Origin: Bacteroidales bacterium
GTDB lineage: Bacteria; Bacteroidota; Bacteroidia; Bacteroidales; UBA1715
Direction: 5' to 3'
Length of the DNA: 64,000 bases
Assembly (NCBI GenBank): GCA_017516865.1
Contig: JAFXAU010000023.1
Coordinates: forward strand, 99,309 to 163,308
Below are positions 41,707-50,010 of this stretch, piece by piece (the first letter of the stretch is position 1; each line of letters starts with the position of its first letter). The position numbers were made by a program, and so were the translations under genes. Under the pieces are notes generated by a model. It saw only the letters and a program-made list of their open reading frames with translations, was not told where the DNA came from and ran no database searches.

Positions 41707-42528
41707 ATGGCAGAAATGATTCATTTTGTTGAAAAACCTATCGAAAGAAGTGCCGTGCGACGTTTTCTCGGACGGGAGTTCTATATTGCCAAACGGTTTT
41801 TGAAATGGCATTTTTCCGGTACAAATTTTTCAAAAATAGACACTACGGTCACAGTGCCAAATGTTTGGATTGAACACAAATCTACTCTTTTGCGAAAGCT
41901 GAAAGACGTGGATATGTATCTGCAATACAACAAGATAACAAATCTGAATCTGGCGGTGGCAAAAATAAACGGCGTGGTCATCAAGCCGGGCGAGACGTTT
42001 TCCATTTGGCGAATGGTCGGTCGCCCCACCAAACGCAAAGGATACAAAACGGGGATGATGATTCACAACGGAAAGGTTTCAACGGGGATAGGTGGAGGAT
42101 TATGCCAACTCGGAAATCTCATATATTGGATGGCGTTGCACTCTCCTCTTACCGTGAAAGAACGCTGGCGACACAGTTTCGACGTGTTTCCCGACGTGAA
42201 CCGCACCATACCGTTCGCCTGCGGTGCCACGCTCGCCTACAATTACATAGACCTTCAGTTGGAAAACAACACAGACATCACTTTCAAAATAAACCTTTGG
42301 CTCGACGAGGAATTTCTACGAGGTACGCTTTGTGCCACAATTCCGGCAGACAAAGAATACGAGGTATATGAGACCGACCAACGTTTTGAACAACAATGGT
42401 GGGGCGGCTACACTCGTCACAACCGAATTTACCGACGTATCACAACCATTGCGACAGGCGAAACCACCGAAGAACTCGTGAGCGAAAACAACACTATTAT
42501 GATGTATAACCCGATGCTGAAGGAATAA
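41707..42528 (+). CDS. VanW-family protein
   Basis: The 273-aa protein matches the VanW family by the block GETFSIWRMVGRPTKRKGYKTGM, then STGIGGGLCQLGNLIYWMALHSPLTVKERWRHSFDVFPD. VanW is an accessory gene of some vancomycin clusters, but free-standing members are common and of unknown function. No vanA/H/X-type genes are near, so resistance should not be inferred. It has no signal peptide and starts 28 bp after the CoiA-like stop. Confidence 0.9.
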   Translation: MAEMIHFVEKPIERSAVRRFLGREFYIAKRFLKWHFSGTNFSKIDTTVTVPNVWIEHKSTLLRKLKDVDMYLQYNKITNLNLAVAKINGVVIKPGETFSIWRMVGRPTKRKGYKTGMMIHNGKVSTGIGGGLCQLGNLIYWMALHSPLTVKERWRHSFDVFPDVNRTIPFACGATLAYNYIDLQLENNTDITFKINLWLDEEFLRGTLCATIPADKEYEVYETDQRFEQQWWGGYTRHNRIYRRITTIATGETTEELVSENNTIMMYNPMLKE

Positions 42529-42533
42529 GGATT

Positions 42534-42971
42534 TTATTCAGGATAATATTCCGTAAACGTCTTGTCGGTATAAAAAGTGACGATTTTTTCGACTTTTTTC
42601 GGCGGAACATCTTTCTTCGGGGGAAAAAGGTCGATTTTTTGCATTTCAGTGACTGCACTTGCCGTTGGCTGCTCATTATTCTCGGCTAAAGAAGAAAACA
42701 AGTCTTGCTCGACAACCGCCTCACCATCCTGTACGGAACGGGCCATTGCACGCGACGAACGCACTCCTGTAAGCAACCAGTTGGCATCTATATCCTTGTA
42801 TTGCTCCAATAAACTCATTATAAAATTCAATCCTGGCTTGTTACGTTTTGCTATCAAATGAGAAATACTCGAAGCAGGCACTCCCAATTTTTTTGCAAAA
42901 TCTGCATTGGTTAATCCATACTCAGAAATTAAGTGAGCTATACGGTCGTTTATCGCAAATTCGTCGTTCAT
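42534..42971 (-). CDS. XRE-family HTH regulator
   Basis: The 145-aa protein has an N-terminal XRE helix-turn-helix (IAHLISEYGLTNADFAKKLGVPASSISHLIAKRNKPGLNFIMSLL) and a long polar tail with KKDVPPKKVEKIVTFY. It is a phage-repressor-like DNA-binding protein. Its start lies against a cluster of TTTGTAAA/TTTACAAA boxes, one of which forms a near palindrome that overlaps its own promoter (42989-43002), suggesting autoregulation. It is convergent with the VanW gene. Confidence 0.9.
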   Translation of the reverse strand: MNDEFAINDRIAHLISEYGLTNADFAKKLGVPASSISHLIAKRNKPGLNFIMSLLEQYKDIDANWLLTGVRSSRAMARSVQDGEAVVEQDLFSSLAENNEQPTASAVTEMQKIDLFPPKKDVPPKKVEKIVTFYTDKTFTEYYPE

Positions 42972-43661
42972 ATTTGTAAAAAATTTGGTTTACAAATGTA
43001 AAATAAATATTTTTAACTTTTGTGAATTTCATAAATTTACTTTTGTAAATATGCTTTTGTAAAACAATGGGGTTTACAATACACAACACTCCTTTTATGC
43101 CTTATTGTTATTAAAGTACTAATGTAAATAATTTTTATAAAATATTGGTTTTTAATTCGTTAAATTGTGAAATATATTAAATATCTGGATTTTTTACGCG
43201 AAAATCCCGAAACAATATTAAATAAATAGTTTATATGCGACATATAACTAATTGATTTTATGACTATTGTGTTTCTATATCCATTACCAATCACATGCTA
43301 TATAATAATTGTAAAGCATTATTTATCTTTGTAAATGTTTTTGTAAAATCAGTGTAATTATTTGTGAATATTTTAATAAATACTGTAATTAACTTTTGTA
43401 AAGATTTAACAATGTGAATTTTGATTAAATTTGTAAATATGTGAATCGAGACGAATTTTTCTCTTTTTTAATGAATTTTGAAAAAATCACGTTTTTTCTG
43501 TCAACTATACGGAAACGAGAAAAATATGGCGATTTTTTGAGAGGAACTCCCTACTCTATTTTTTACTTTTTCTCGATGAAAGAAAAAGTAAAAATTAAGG
43601 TCACAAATTGTGACATTAAAAAATCTACAAGAAGTGTTGTGAAAACAAAAAGTAAAAGTTC
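42972..43661. promoter_or_regulatory. AT-rich control region with eight TTTGTAAA boxes
   Basis: Exact TTTGTAAA copies start at 42973, 43042, 43056, 43328, 43340, 43395 and 43430, with the reverse complement at 42989. The near-palindrome TTTACA-AA-TGTAAA (42989-43002) overlaps the TACATTTG promoter box of the XRE gene. A GTG-started 77-codon frame at 43441-43674 is present but unsupported. The boxes are candidate operators for the XRE protein; some may instead be -7 elements (TACTTTTG). Confidence 0.5.
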
Positions 43662-44228
43662 TCAACTCTTCTGATTCGCAAACGTCATTGCCTTTTCAAT
43701 TCCCATGGTGAGGAATGTGTAGATTGCAGTGGTAGATTTTTCGGTTATCGGAGGAATTTGCGTCTTTTCTTCCGCCGTCCATTTGCCAAGCACGAAATCT
43801 ATCTGCTGGCCTTTGGCGAAATTGTTGCCCACGCCGAACCGCATACGTGGATAAGCATCAGAACCGAGCAGTTCCTGTATATTTTTCAACCCGTTGTGAC
43901 CGCCGGCACTGCCCTTTCCCTTCATACGCAACGTACCAAACGGCAGTGCGAGGTCGTCAACCAGCACAAGCACGTTTTCAATGGCGATTTTCTCCTTCTG
44001 CATCCAGTAATGTACCGCCTTGCCCGACAAATTCATATAGGTGCTCGGTTTTATCATCACTAACTGACGGCCTTTGTAACTTGCATACGCCACGCTTGCG
44101 TATCTGTCGGGGCTAAACGTGGCATTGAGCGACGTGGCCAACGCGTCAACCATCACAAAACCAATATTATGACGAGTGTCAACGTACTCGTCGCCAATAT
44201 TTCCAAGACCAACTATAAGATATTTCAT
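43662..44228 (-). CDS. pth: Peptidyl-tRNA hydrolase
   Basis: Pth recycles peptidyl-tRNA by cleaving the ester bond. From ATG 44228 (MKYLIVGLGNIG, 188 aa) the canonical features are present: VGLGNIGDEYVDTRHNIGF with the catalytic His, KPSTYMNLSGKAV, DDLALPFGTLRMKGKGSAGGHNGLK and RMRFGVG. The rplY gene lies upstream on the same strand with a terminator between them. Confidence 0.96.
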   Translation of the reverse strand: MKYLIVGLGNIGDEYVDTRHNIGFVMVDALATSLNATFSPDRYASVAYASYKGRQLVMIKPSTYMNLSGKAVHYWMQKEKIAIENVLVLVDDLALPFGTLRMKGKGSAGGHNGLKNIQELLGSDAYPRMRFGVGNNFAKGQQIDFVLGKWTAEEKTQIPPITEKSTTAIYTFLTMGIEKAMTFANQKS

Positions 44229-44255
44229 CGGAATAAAATTATTTTTCAATTATAC

Positions 44256-44290
44256 AAAAAAATCCGTCACCGTAGAATCGGAGACGGATT
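44256..44290 (-). terminator. Intrinsic terminator after rplY
   Basis: AATCCGTC/GACGGATT arms extend inward by CCG/CGG across an A-A mismatch and are followed on the minus strand by seven T residues, 22 bp after the rplY stop. Confidence 0.88.
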
Positions 44291-44311
44291 TTCGTAGAAT
44301 TCTTGATTGAA

Positions 44312-44869
44312 TTACTTCTTGTTGCTGTCACGAGTTGCCATAACGGAGCAAACTACAGAAGATTTTGGTTCTTCAATTGTCAATCCTTCGAAAGAAAGAG
44401 ATGCCAATTTTACCGACTGACCAAGACCAAGGGAAGTAATGTCTATTTCCAACTCAGCTGGTAAGTCTTTCAACAAACCAGAAACGCGCATTTTACGCAT
44501 TTTAACTTTCAATTTACCACCTTGTTTAACACCTTCTGAGTGTCCTGTAATTTTAATCGGCAATTTTACAGAGAATGGTTTGTCTTCCGAAATTTCAAGA
44601 AAATCAACGTGAAGCACATTGTCTGTCACTGGATGGAATTGAATTTCTTTCACAATTGCCATGTGAGTTGTTCCATCAAGATTTAAATTTACAACATACA
44701 CGTTCGGAGTAATGTACACTTTGTCGAAAGCCTTAGCTTCAACTGTAAAGTTAGTGTTCTTACCTGCTCCATACAATACACATGGAACTAAACCGCCTTC
44801 GCGTAAATGTTTTGATTCTTTTTTACCAAGATTGGTTCTTGATTGACCTGCTAAATCTATTGTTAACAT
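44312..44869 (-). CDS. rplY: 50S ribosomal protein L25/general stress protein Ctc
   Basis: The 185-aa protein has the L25 N-terminal 5S rRNA-binding domain (SRTNLGKKESKHLREGGLVPCVLYG, IQFHPVTDNVLHVDFLEI) and the C-terminal CTC/TL5 beta domain (KLPIKITGHSEGVKQGGKLKVKMRKMRVSGLLKDLPAEL). It is the long, two-domain form usual outside the gamma-proteobacteria. The promoter box TATCTTTG lies 70 bp upstream (44940-44947). Confidence 0.96.
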   Translation of the reverse strand: MLTIDLAGQSRTNLGKKESKHLREGGLVPCVLYGAGKNTNFTVEAKAFDKVYITPNVYVVNLNLDGTTHMAIVKEIQFHPVTDNVLHVDFLEISEDKPFSVKLPIKITGHSEGVKQGGKLKVKMRKMRVSGLLKDLPAELEIDITSLGLGQSVKLASLSFEGLTIEEPKSSVVCSVMATRDSNKK

Positions 44870-44999
44870 ATTACCTAATTTTTGTGCTACTTATGTCATA
44901 GACATCCATCACACGGGTTAATATTTATTTTTTCGGGTGCAAAGATACATTTTTTGCCGAAAATCCTACTATTTCTTGAAATTATTGTAAAATCTTTTC

Positions 45000-45680
45000 C
45001 TAATATTTCACTGTCAGAAGATAAAAGCCCGGTACAGTTTCGCCGTCGCGTTCGGCAGGTTCGAATTTTCCAATATGTTCGCAAATACGAAGAATTTCGG
45101 CATCGTACAATGGATGAAGCGACTTAACAATCTGTTTTTCAACGATTTTCCCGTTTTTGTCAATTGACAATCTTACAGAAACAAGACCCGTCACTGTTTC
45201 AGAGTTAGGCAGGCTGAGTTGCTGGGCATTTACAATAATAATAGAATACAATGCCTGAACCCCTCCTGGATATGCAACATCTTTCTTGAAATCTGTATGT
45301 GGAATGATTCCGCCACTGGTTCCATAACACGTTCCGCTTTGGTATTTTCCAGTTTCGTACACATCAATGCGTTTTTTTCTACCGTCGTGATAAAAAGAAA
45401 GAACTTCGCCTTGTATTGTTCCGTTTTCATATTTCGACGTACATCTAATATTTCCATTGGAATAAAAATACGTCTCGTCGCCTTGTTGCACTGTCAGAGA
45501 AGAATCGGAGAAATACACAAGCGAATACAACCGTCCGTCGCGAGCCATGGTTTTTTCTTGCCACAAACCTAACGAATCAATATGCGAAACGGCAACGGAA
45601 TCCGGCGATACAATTTGTCCAAATCCCATCGTAGCAACAACAATACAAAAACAAAAAGAAATAAAATGTTTCATACGCAA
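45000..45680 (-). CDS. Secreted protein with TonB C-terminal domain
   Basis: The 226-aa product has a signal peptide (MGFGQ), a toxin-antitoxin/MORN-like segment (DETYFYSNGNIRCTSKYENG) and a TonB C-terminal fold (TGLVSVRLSIDKNGKIVEKQ ... ILRICEHIGKFEPA). It lacks the N-terminal TM anchor and Pro-rich linker of energy-transducing TonB, so it is probably periplasmic and may bind TonB boxes or peptidoglycan. Two ATGs, 45680 and 45674, are equally likely starts. Confidence 0.75.
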   Translation of the reverse strand: MRMKHFISFCFCIVVATMGFGQIVSPDSVAVSHIDSLGLWQEKTMARDGRLYSLVYFSDSSLTVQQGDETYFYSNGNIRCTSKYENGTIQGEVLSFYHDGRKKRIDVYETGKYQSGTCYGTSGGIIPHTDFKKDVAYPGGVQALYSIIIVNAQQLSLPNSETVTGLVSVRLSIDKNGKIVEKQIVKSLHPLYDAEILRICEHIGKFEPAERDGETVPGFYLLTVKY

Positions 45681-45682
45681 AC

Positions 45683-45711
45683 AAAAAAGGAAACCCGTGA
45701 AGGTTTCCTTT
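45683..45711 (-). terminator. Intrinsic terminator after the alpha-oxoamine synthase
   Basis: The 10-bp stem AAAGGAAACC/GGTTTCCTTT is followed on the minus strand by a T-run, 21 bp after the gene at 45733. Confidence 0.88.
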
Positions 45712-45732
45712 ATAACGAATAACTCGTTTGAT

Positions 45733-46992
45733 TTATTTTACTGTGAAATCTCTCAATTCTTCTGAATCGTATTCGCCTCTGTCGAGTTTTTCCTTGATTT
45801 CCTTGAAAGCATTCAAAGTGTAGTCAACGTCTTCAACAGTGTGTGCTGCCGTAGAAATGATACGGAAAATAATCATGCCCGGAGGGATAACTGGATACAC
45901 AACAATTGAGCAGAAAATCTTGTAGTTTTCGCGCAAATCGTATGCAATATTTGCTGCCTGGTTAGGTCCACCCTTCAACGAAATAGGTGTTACGCACGCT
46001 TCCGAAGGACCGATGTCGAAACCAAGGTCGCGGAAACCTTGTTGTAAACGACGGGTAACTGTCCACAATTTCTTACGGAGTTCGTCGCCTTCCTTGCTAC
46101 GGATAATTTCCAAACGTTTCAAACAGCCTTCGACAATCGGCATTGGCAAAGCCTTTGCGTAGATTTGCGAACGCATATTGTAACGCAAATAGTCAATCAC
46201 ATGTTTTTTCGTAGCAATGAAACCACCGATGATTGCCATTGATTTTGCGTAAGCACCAATGTAGATGTCGATGTCGTCCATCACATTGAAATGTTCCGAA
46301 GTACCACGACCTGTAGGACCCATTACGCCAAAACCGTGGGCGTCGTCAATCATGATGCGGAATTTGTATTTTTTCTTCAAAGCTGCAATTTGGTCGAGAA
46401 TACCAAGAGCTCCTGTCATACCATACACACCTTCGGTGATAAGAAGTACGCCACCGCCTTGTTCTTCGGCGACTTTTGTCGCAACTTTCAATTTTTGTTC
46501 ACAACTTACAATATCATTGTGCTTGTACGAGAACGCTTTACCTTGGTGCAAACGTTTTCCATCGAGCAAACAAGCATGACATTCAGCGTCGAATACAATC
46601 ACATCGTGGCGAGTCAACAACGAATCGATAGTTGATACAATACCTTGATAACCAAAGTTGAACAAAAATGCAGCTTCCTTCTTTTCGAAATCAGCAAGTT
46701 CGCGTTCCAATTTTTCGTGCAAGTCGGTATTACCCGTCAACATACGGCTACCCATTGGATAAGCCAACCCCCAACGTACAGCAGCCTCGCCATCAACCTT
46801 ACGAACTTCGGGATGGTTAGCCAATCCCAAATAATTATTCAAACTCCAGCAAAGCACGTCTTTTCCTTGGAATTTCATGTGAGCACCAATCTCGCCTTCC
46901 AATTTCGGGAACGAGAAATATCCCTCAACTTTTTCTCTGAACTGACCTATCGGTCCGCCAGTAGATTCATGTATTCTGTCAAAAATATCCAT
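45733..46992 (-). CDS. Alpha-oxoamine synthase (probable serine palmitoyltransferase)
   Basis: This 419-aa PLP enzyme condenses an acyl-CoA with an amino acid. Typical segments are WSLNNYLGLANHPEV, GSRMLTGNTDLHEKLE, the IMIDDAHGFGVMG strand and the Schiff-base region GAYAKSMAIIGGFIA. The family includes serine palmitoyltransferase, AONS (BioF) and KBL. Bacteroidota make sphingolipids, and no biotin or threonine genes are adjacent, so Spt is favoured; the fine specificity cannot be settled from the sequence. It is transcribed alone between its own promoter (TAAATTTG, 47018-47025) and terminator. Confidence 0.8.
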   Translation of the reverse strand: MDIFDRIHESTGGPIGQFREKVEGYFSFPKLEGEIGAHMKFQGKDVLCWSLNNYLGLANHPEVRKVDGEAAVRWGLAYPMGSRMLTGNTDLHEKLERELADFEKKEAAFLFNFGYQGIVSTIDSLLTRHDVIVFDAECHACLLDGKRLHQGKAFSYKHNDIVSCEQKLKVATKVAEEQGGGVLLITEGVYGMTGALGILDQIAALKKKYKFRIMIDDAHGFGVMGPTGRGTSEHFNVMDDIDIYIGAYAKSMAIIGGFIATKKHVIDYLRYNMRSQIYAKALPMPIVEGCLKRLEIIRSKEGDELRKKLWTVTRRLQQGFRDLGFDIGPSEACVTPISLKGGPNQAANIAYDLRENYKIFCSIVVYPVIPPGMIIFRIISTAAHTVEDVDYTLNAFKEIKEKLDRGEYDSEELRDFTVK

Positions 46993-47017
46993 TTGTAATA
47001 TTTTAATAATGTTCTTG

Positions 47018-47025
47018 CAAATTTA
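47018..47025 (-). promoter_or_regulatory. Promoter -7 element for the alpha-oxoamine synthase
   Basis: Minus-strand TAAATTTG (TAnnTTTG) lies 25 bp before the ATG at 46992. Confidence 0.45.
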
Positions 47026-47134
47026 TAATTTTTCCCATTCAAACTATCTTCATTTTCAATTTTTTGAGTTCCCAACCACACAAATACGTTTTACTACTTA
47101 TTCGTCCACGCTCTTTTCCCTCAAAAAAATATTT

Positions 47135-47162
47135 GAGCATCAAGCATTACTCATTGAGCATT
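47135..47162. repeat. Intergenic repeat family A, copy at the mtaB stop
   Basis: The minus strand reads AATGCTCAATGAGTAATGCT and continues TGATGCTC. It provides the last codons of mtaB (Met-Leu-Asn-Glu) and its TAA stop. Confidence 0.7.
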
Positions 47163-48436
47163 CCTATTATCTCCCCGTCTTTGTATTCCAACCGAACTGG
47201 TACAATTTTATTTTTTGCATTAAATGGAAGTCTAGCGGCAACCTTTATATAATTGTCGGTAAATCCAACTTGGTAACCCGATTTATTTCTCGTTTCAAAC
47301 AAAACAGGACGAATCTGTCCGTCAAATTTCTTATAAAAATCCTGATGCATTTTTTCTGACAATTTGTGCAATTCCACACTCCTCGCAGTTCGGACAGATT
47401 CTTGTATATGAGGAGTAATTTTCAATGCATCGGTATTTTCGCGTTCAGAATACGTAAACACGTGTACGAAACTTATACCCAAGGATTGAATAAAATCATA
47501 CGATTTTTGAAAGTATTCGTCAGTTTCGCCCATAAAACCGACCATGACATCCATTCCGATAAACGCATCGGGAATTTTAGCATGAACTTCTGCAATTTTT
47601 TTGCGGAAGAAATCTGTGTTGTAGCGTCGGCGCATGAGACGTAAAACCTCGTCGCAACCACATTGTAAAGGAATATGAAAATGTGGCATAAACGCACGTG
47701 ATTGAGCGACGAAATCAATGATTTCCGATGTAAGAAGATTTGGTTCAATAGAAGAAATACGATATCGTTCAATACCTTGAACGTTGTCTAATGCACGTAA
47801 TAAATCAATAAATTTCTCTCCTGTCGTCTGTCCAAAATCGCCGATATTTATTCCGCTCAGTACAATTTCCTTAACGCCACGCGAGGCGATTTCTTCGGCC
47901 TGTTTCACCAATGATGAAATCTCTATATTTCTACTTTTCCCTCGTGCCAAAGGGATTGTACAGTAAGAACAACGATAATTGCAACCATCTTGCACTTTCA
48001 AAAAAGCACGTGTCCGTTCTGAACAGGAATATGCACAACTGAAATTTTCAACGGAGTCGATAGACGAAACGTGCAACGATGCACAATCACAGGATTCTAT
48101 TTCCGCCAAACGTTCAACAATATTGAATTTTTCGTCTACTCCCAACACTAATGCAACACCATCGACTGTTCCAACTTCTTCGGGTTTTAACTGTGCATAA
48201 CAACCAACGACAACAATTTTTGCATTCGGATTTCTTCGATGAGCAGAACGCACCGCCTGACGGCTTTTTTTGTTTGCCGATTCCGTAACGCTACACGAAT
48301 TCACGACGTAATAGTCAGCAACATCGGTAAATTTAACCTGCTGATACCCTGCCGCCTGCATTTTACGAGAAAGCGTCTCCGTTTCCGCATAATTCATTTT
48401 GCAGCCAAGCGTATAGAATCCAACCGTCTTTGACAT
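47147..48436 (-). CDS. mtaB: tRNA (N6-threonylcarbamoyl-A37) methylthiotransferase MtaB
   Basis: MtaB adds a 2-methylthio group to ct6A/t6A37 of tRNA. The 429-aa radical-SAM enzyme has three N-terminal cysteines for its auxiliary cluster (LGCKMNYAE, NSCSVTESA, VGCYAQLKPEEV), the CNYRCSYCTIP radical-SAM triad, GINIGDFGQ and MDVMVGFMGETDE. The C-terminal TRAM-like region is short. The C-terminus GMLNE comes from a family A repeat. A TATCTTTG box lies 18 bp upstream. Confidence 0.93.
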   Translation of the reverse strand: MSKTVGFYTLGCKMNYAETETLSRKMQAAGYQQVKFTDVADYYVVNSCSVTESANKKSRQAVRSAHRRNPNAKIVVVGCYAQLKPEEVGTVDGVALVLGVDEKFNIVERLAEIESCDCASLHVSSIDSVENFSCAYSCSERTRAFLKVQDGCNYRCSYCTIPLARGKSRNIEISSLVKQAEEIASRGVKEIVLSGINIGDFGQTTGEKFIDLLRALDNVQGIERYRISSIEPNLLTSEIIDFVAQSRAFMPHFHIPLQCGCDEVLRLMRRRYNTDFFRKKIAEVHAKIPDAFIGMDVMVGFMGETDEYFQKSYDFIQSLGISFVHVFTYSERENTDALKITPHIQESVRTARSVELHKLSEKMHQDFYKKFDGQIRPVLFETRNKSGYQVGFTDNYIKVAARLPFNAKNKIVPVRLEYKDGEIIGMLNE

Positions 48437-48453
48437 GTGCTATTTTTTTTCAG

Positions 48454-48461
48454 CAAAGATA
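48454..48461 (-). promoter_or_regulatory. Promoter -7 element for mtaB
   Basis: Minus-strand TATCTTTG ends 17 bp before the mtaB ATG. Confidence 0.5.
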
Positions 48462-48466
48462 TTATT

Positions 48467-48532
48467 TAATGCGTAATGTTTAATGCGTAATACGTAATTA
48501 ATTGAGCATTGAGCATTACACATTGAGCATTA
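48467..48532. repeat. Intergenic repeat family A, longest copy
   Basis: On the minus strand TAATGCTCAATGTGTAATGC continues with CTCAATGCTCAATT and then TACGCATTA-type units. It covers the stop of the gene at 48516 and reaches almost to the mtaB promoter. Confidence 0.75.
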
Positions 48533-49586
48533 TAAAGCAGCTACCTATTGCAAACGCTATTGCGGCTTTAATTCCTTTTACAATAAAAAATGCCGACTTT
48601 GACTCCGCAAACAGAGGCAGACCGCCATGACCATCTTGGACAAGCATATTTGCCAATAATATAGTAAACGGAATTGTTCCCGACAAATACAAAGAGATAA
48701 ACAAAATATGTGGTCCCGAAACTGGTATCAAACCTATCAATATTGCCATTAAAAGTACTTGCCACTGATACTGACTCACATAATCCTGTAGCTCAACGTA
48801 ATTATCAAGAACGTGAATCAAAGCCAAAATACAAGTGGTCCAGCCCAACATTTTGAAGAAATGTTTTTTTACAATATGATTCCAAAAATGTGTTTCAAGA
48901 AAATGATCGGAAACGATAGCTATAACATACGCCGAAGCAAGCGAAATCACTACAAACGTCACCGAAAACCAGTCGATGCCATGATGTTCATGTTCCGTCT
49001 CCATTGGCAAAATATCGTGACTATGCCCTATTTCGCCCAACAGCGACAACACGAAAATCAACAAAACACCAAACAACAGCAATGCTCTGTGAGGCGATGC
49101 ATGACGCAGGTTTTCAAAAAACGACGATGTCATTTCTCCGTCATCATGATGCTTATGTACCTCGAAATGAACCACATGATGTTCCTCCAGAGAAGGTCGA
49201 TATACCATATCGCATATTGCACCGCACACAGCTGCAAAACCGACCAACACCCCTGTTATCAACACTGCTGTCTTTACATCCAATGAAAATAAAAGAAACG
49301 CTTCGTCTCCCGTCGTTGCTATAAACGTAGCCAACAGTGCACCGAACGATACAAGATTATGAGAAAAAAGTGTTACAACCGTGTACGTACCAAGGCAGCC
49401 GGGTAACACGCCTAATAGTACACCGATGACAATCTGTCGCCAGCCTCGTTGTTGTATCTTTTTACAGAAAGCACCGCTTGTCCGCACGTTTACATACTCT
49501 ATAAATAGCATCATTGCCATTACAAAAAAAGTGATGGACAATGAGTTTTTCAAAATGGCAAATAGTTCGTGTTGCATTTCAATCAT
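48516..49586 (-). CDS. Putative manganese/metal exporter, His-rich membrane protein
   Basis: The 356-aa integral membrane protein has about ten TM segments and two His-rich loops (EEHHVVHFEVHKHHDDGE and ILPMETEHEHHGIDW). The GVLPGCLGTYTVVTLFSHNLVSFGALLATFIATTGDEAF block matches the family annotated as putative manganese transporters. It probably exports a divalent metal. Starts at 49586 or 49577 are possible. Its C-terminus IMLNV is encoded by repeat family A. Confidence 0.75.
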   Translation of the reverse strand: MIEMQHELFAILKNSLSITFFVMAMMLFIEYVNVRTSGAFCKKIQQRGWRQIVIGVLLGVLPGCLGTYTVVTLFSHNLVSFGALLATFIATTGDEAFLLFSLDVKTAVLITGVLVGFAAVCGAICDMVYRPSLEEHHVVHFEVHKHHDDGEMTSSFFENLRHASPHRALLLFGVLLIFVLSLLGEIGHSHDILPMETEHEHHGIDWFSVTFVVISLASAYVIAIVSDHFLETHFWNHIVKKHFFKMLGWTTCILALIHVLDNYVELQDYVSQYQWQVLLMAILIGLIPVSGPHILFISLYLSGTIPFTILLANMLVQDGHGGLPLFAESKSAFFIVKGIKAAIAFAIGSCFIMLNV

Positions 49587-49691
49587 TTTATCTCTCCGTT
49601 TTGCGTGACTTCGACAATCTCAGCCCTGCGGCAAAAAAATATTTGACCAAAGCCCAAATTTATCTCATAATAATCACAAACCTCCTATAAC

Positions 49692-49717
49692 AAAAAAAGG
49701 ACTTCAAAAGTCCTTTT
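49692..49717 (-). terminator. Terminator after the tRNA pair
   Basis: AAAAGGACT/AGTCCTTTT with a 5-nt loop and a long T-run on the minus strand, 12 bp after tRNA-Leu. It is nearly symmetric and may work in both directions. Confidence 0.85.
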
Positions 49718-49728
49718 AAATTTTCTTG

Positions 49729-49813
49729 TACCTAGAGCGGGAATTGAACCCGCACGGACGCAATGTCCACAGGATTTTAAGTCCTGCGTGTCTACCAATT
49801 CCACCATCCAGGC
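49729..49813 (-). tRNA. tRNA-Leu (UAA anticodon)
   Basis: The minus strand folds as an 85-nt class II tRNA: acceptor GCCTGGA/TCTAGGT with discriminator A, D-arm TGGTGGAATTGGTAGACA, anticodon stem CAGGACTTAAAATCCTG with UAA, a variable arm (TGGACATTGCGTCCG) and T-arm GCGGGTTCAATTCCCGC. CCA is not encoded. Confidence 0.96.
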
Positions 49814-49824
49814 GAATTCATCTG

Positions 49825-49897
<73 letters not shown>

Positions 49898-50010
49898 GAT
49901 TGCGTTGCAAATGTACTATTTTTTTTGTTTCTGCACTCGTTTGCCTTATTTTTTTTCAAAAAAAAATGCAATATTATTGTAACTCGCTCATTTACAAATA
50001 AAAAACTTTT

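Noticed and set aside
41707..42528. Vancomycin-resistance determinant
   Set aside because: The gene is VanW-family, but no vanA/B, vanH, vanX or VanRS genes are near, and orphan VanW proteins are common.
43441..43674. 77-codon frame with GTG start after the TTTGTAAA cluster
   Set aside because: It has low-complexity Lys/Phe content, overlaps the pth 3' end and has no family match; I treat it as part of the control region.
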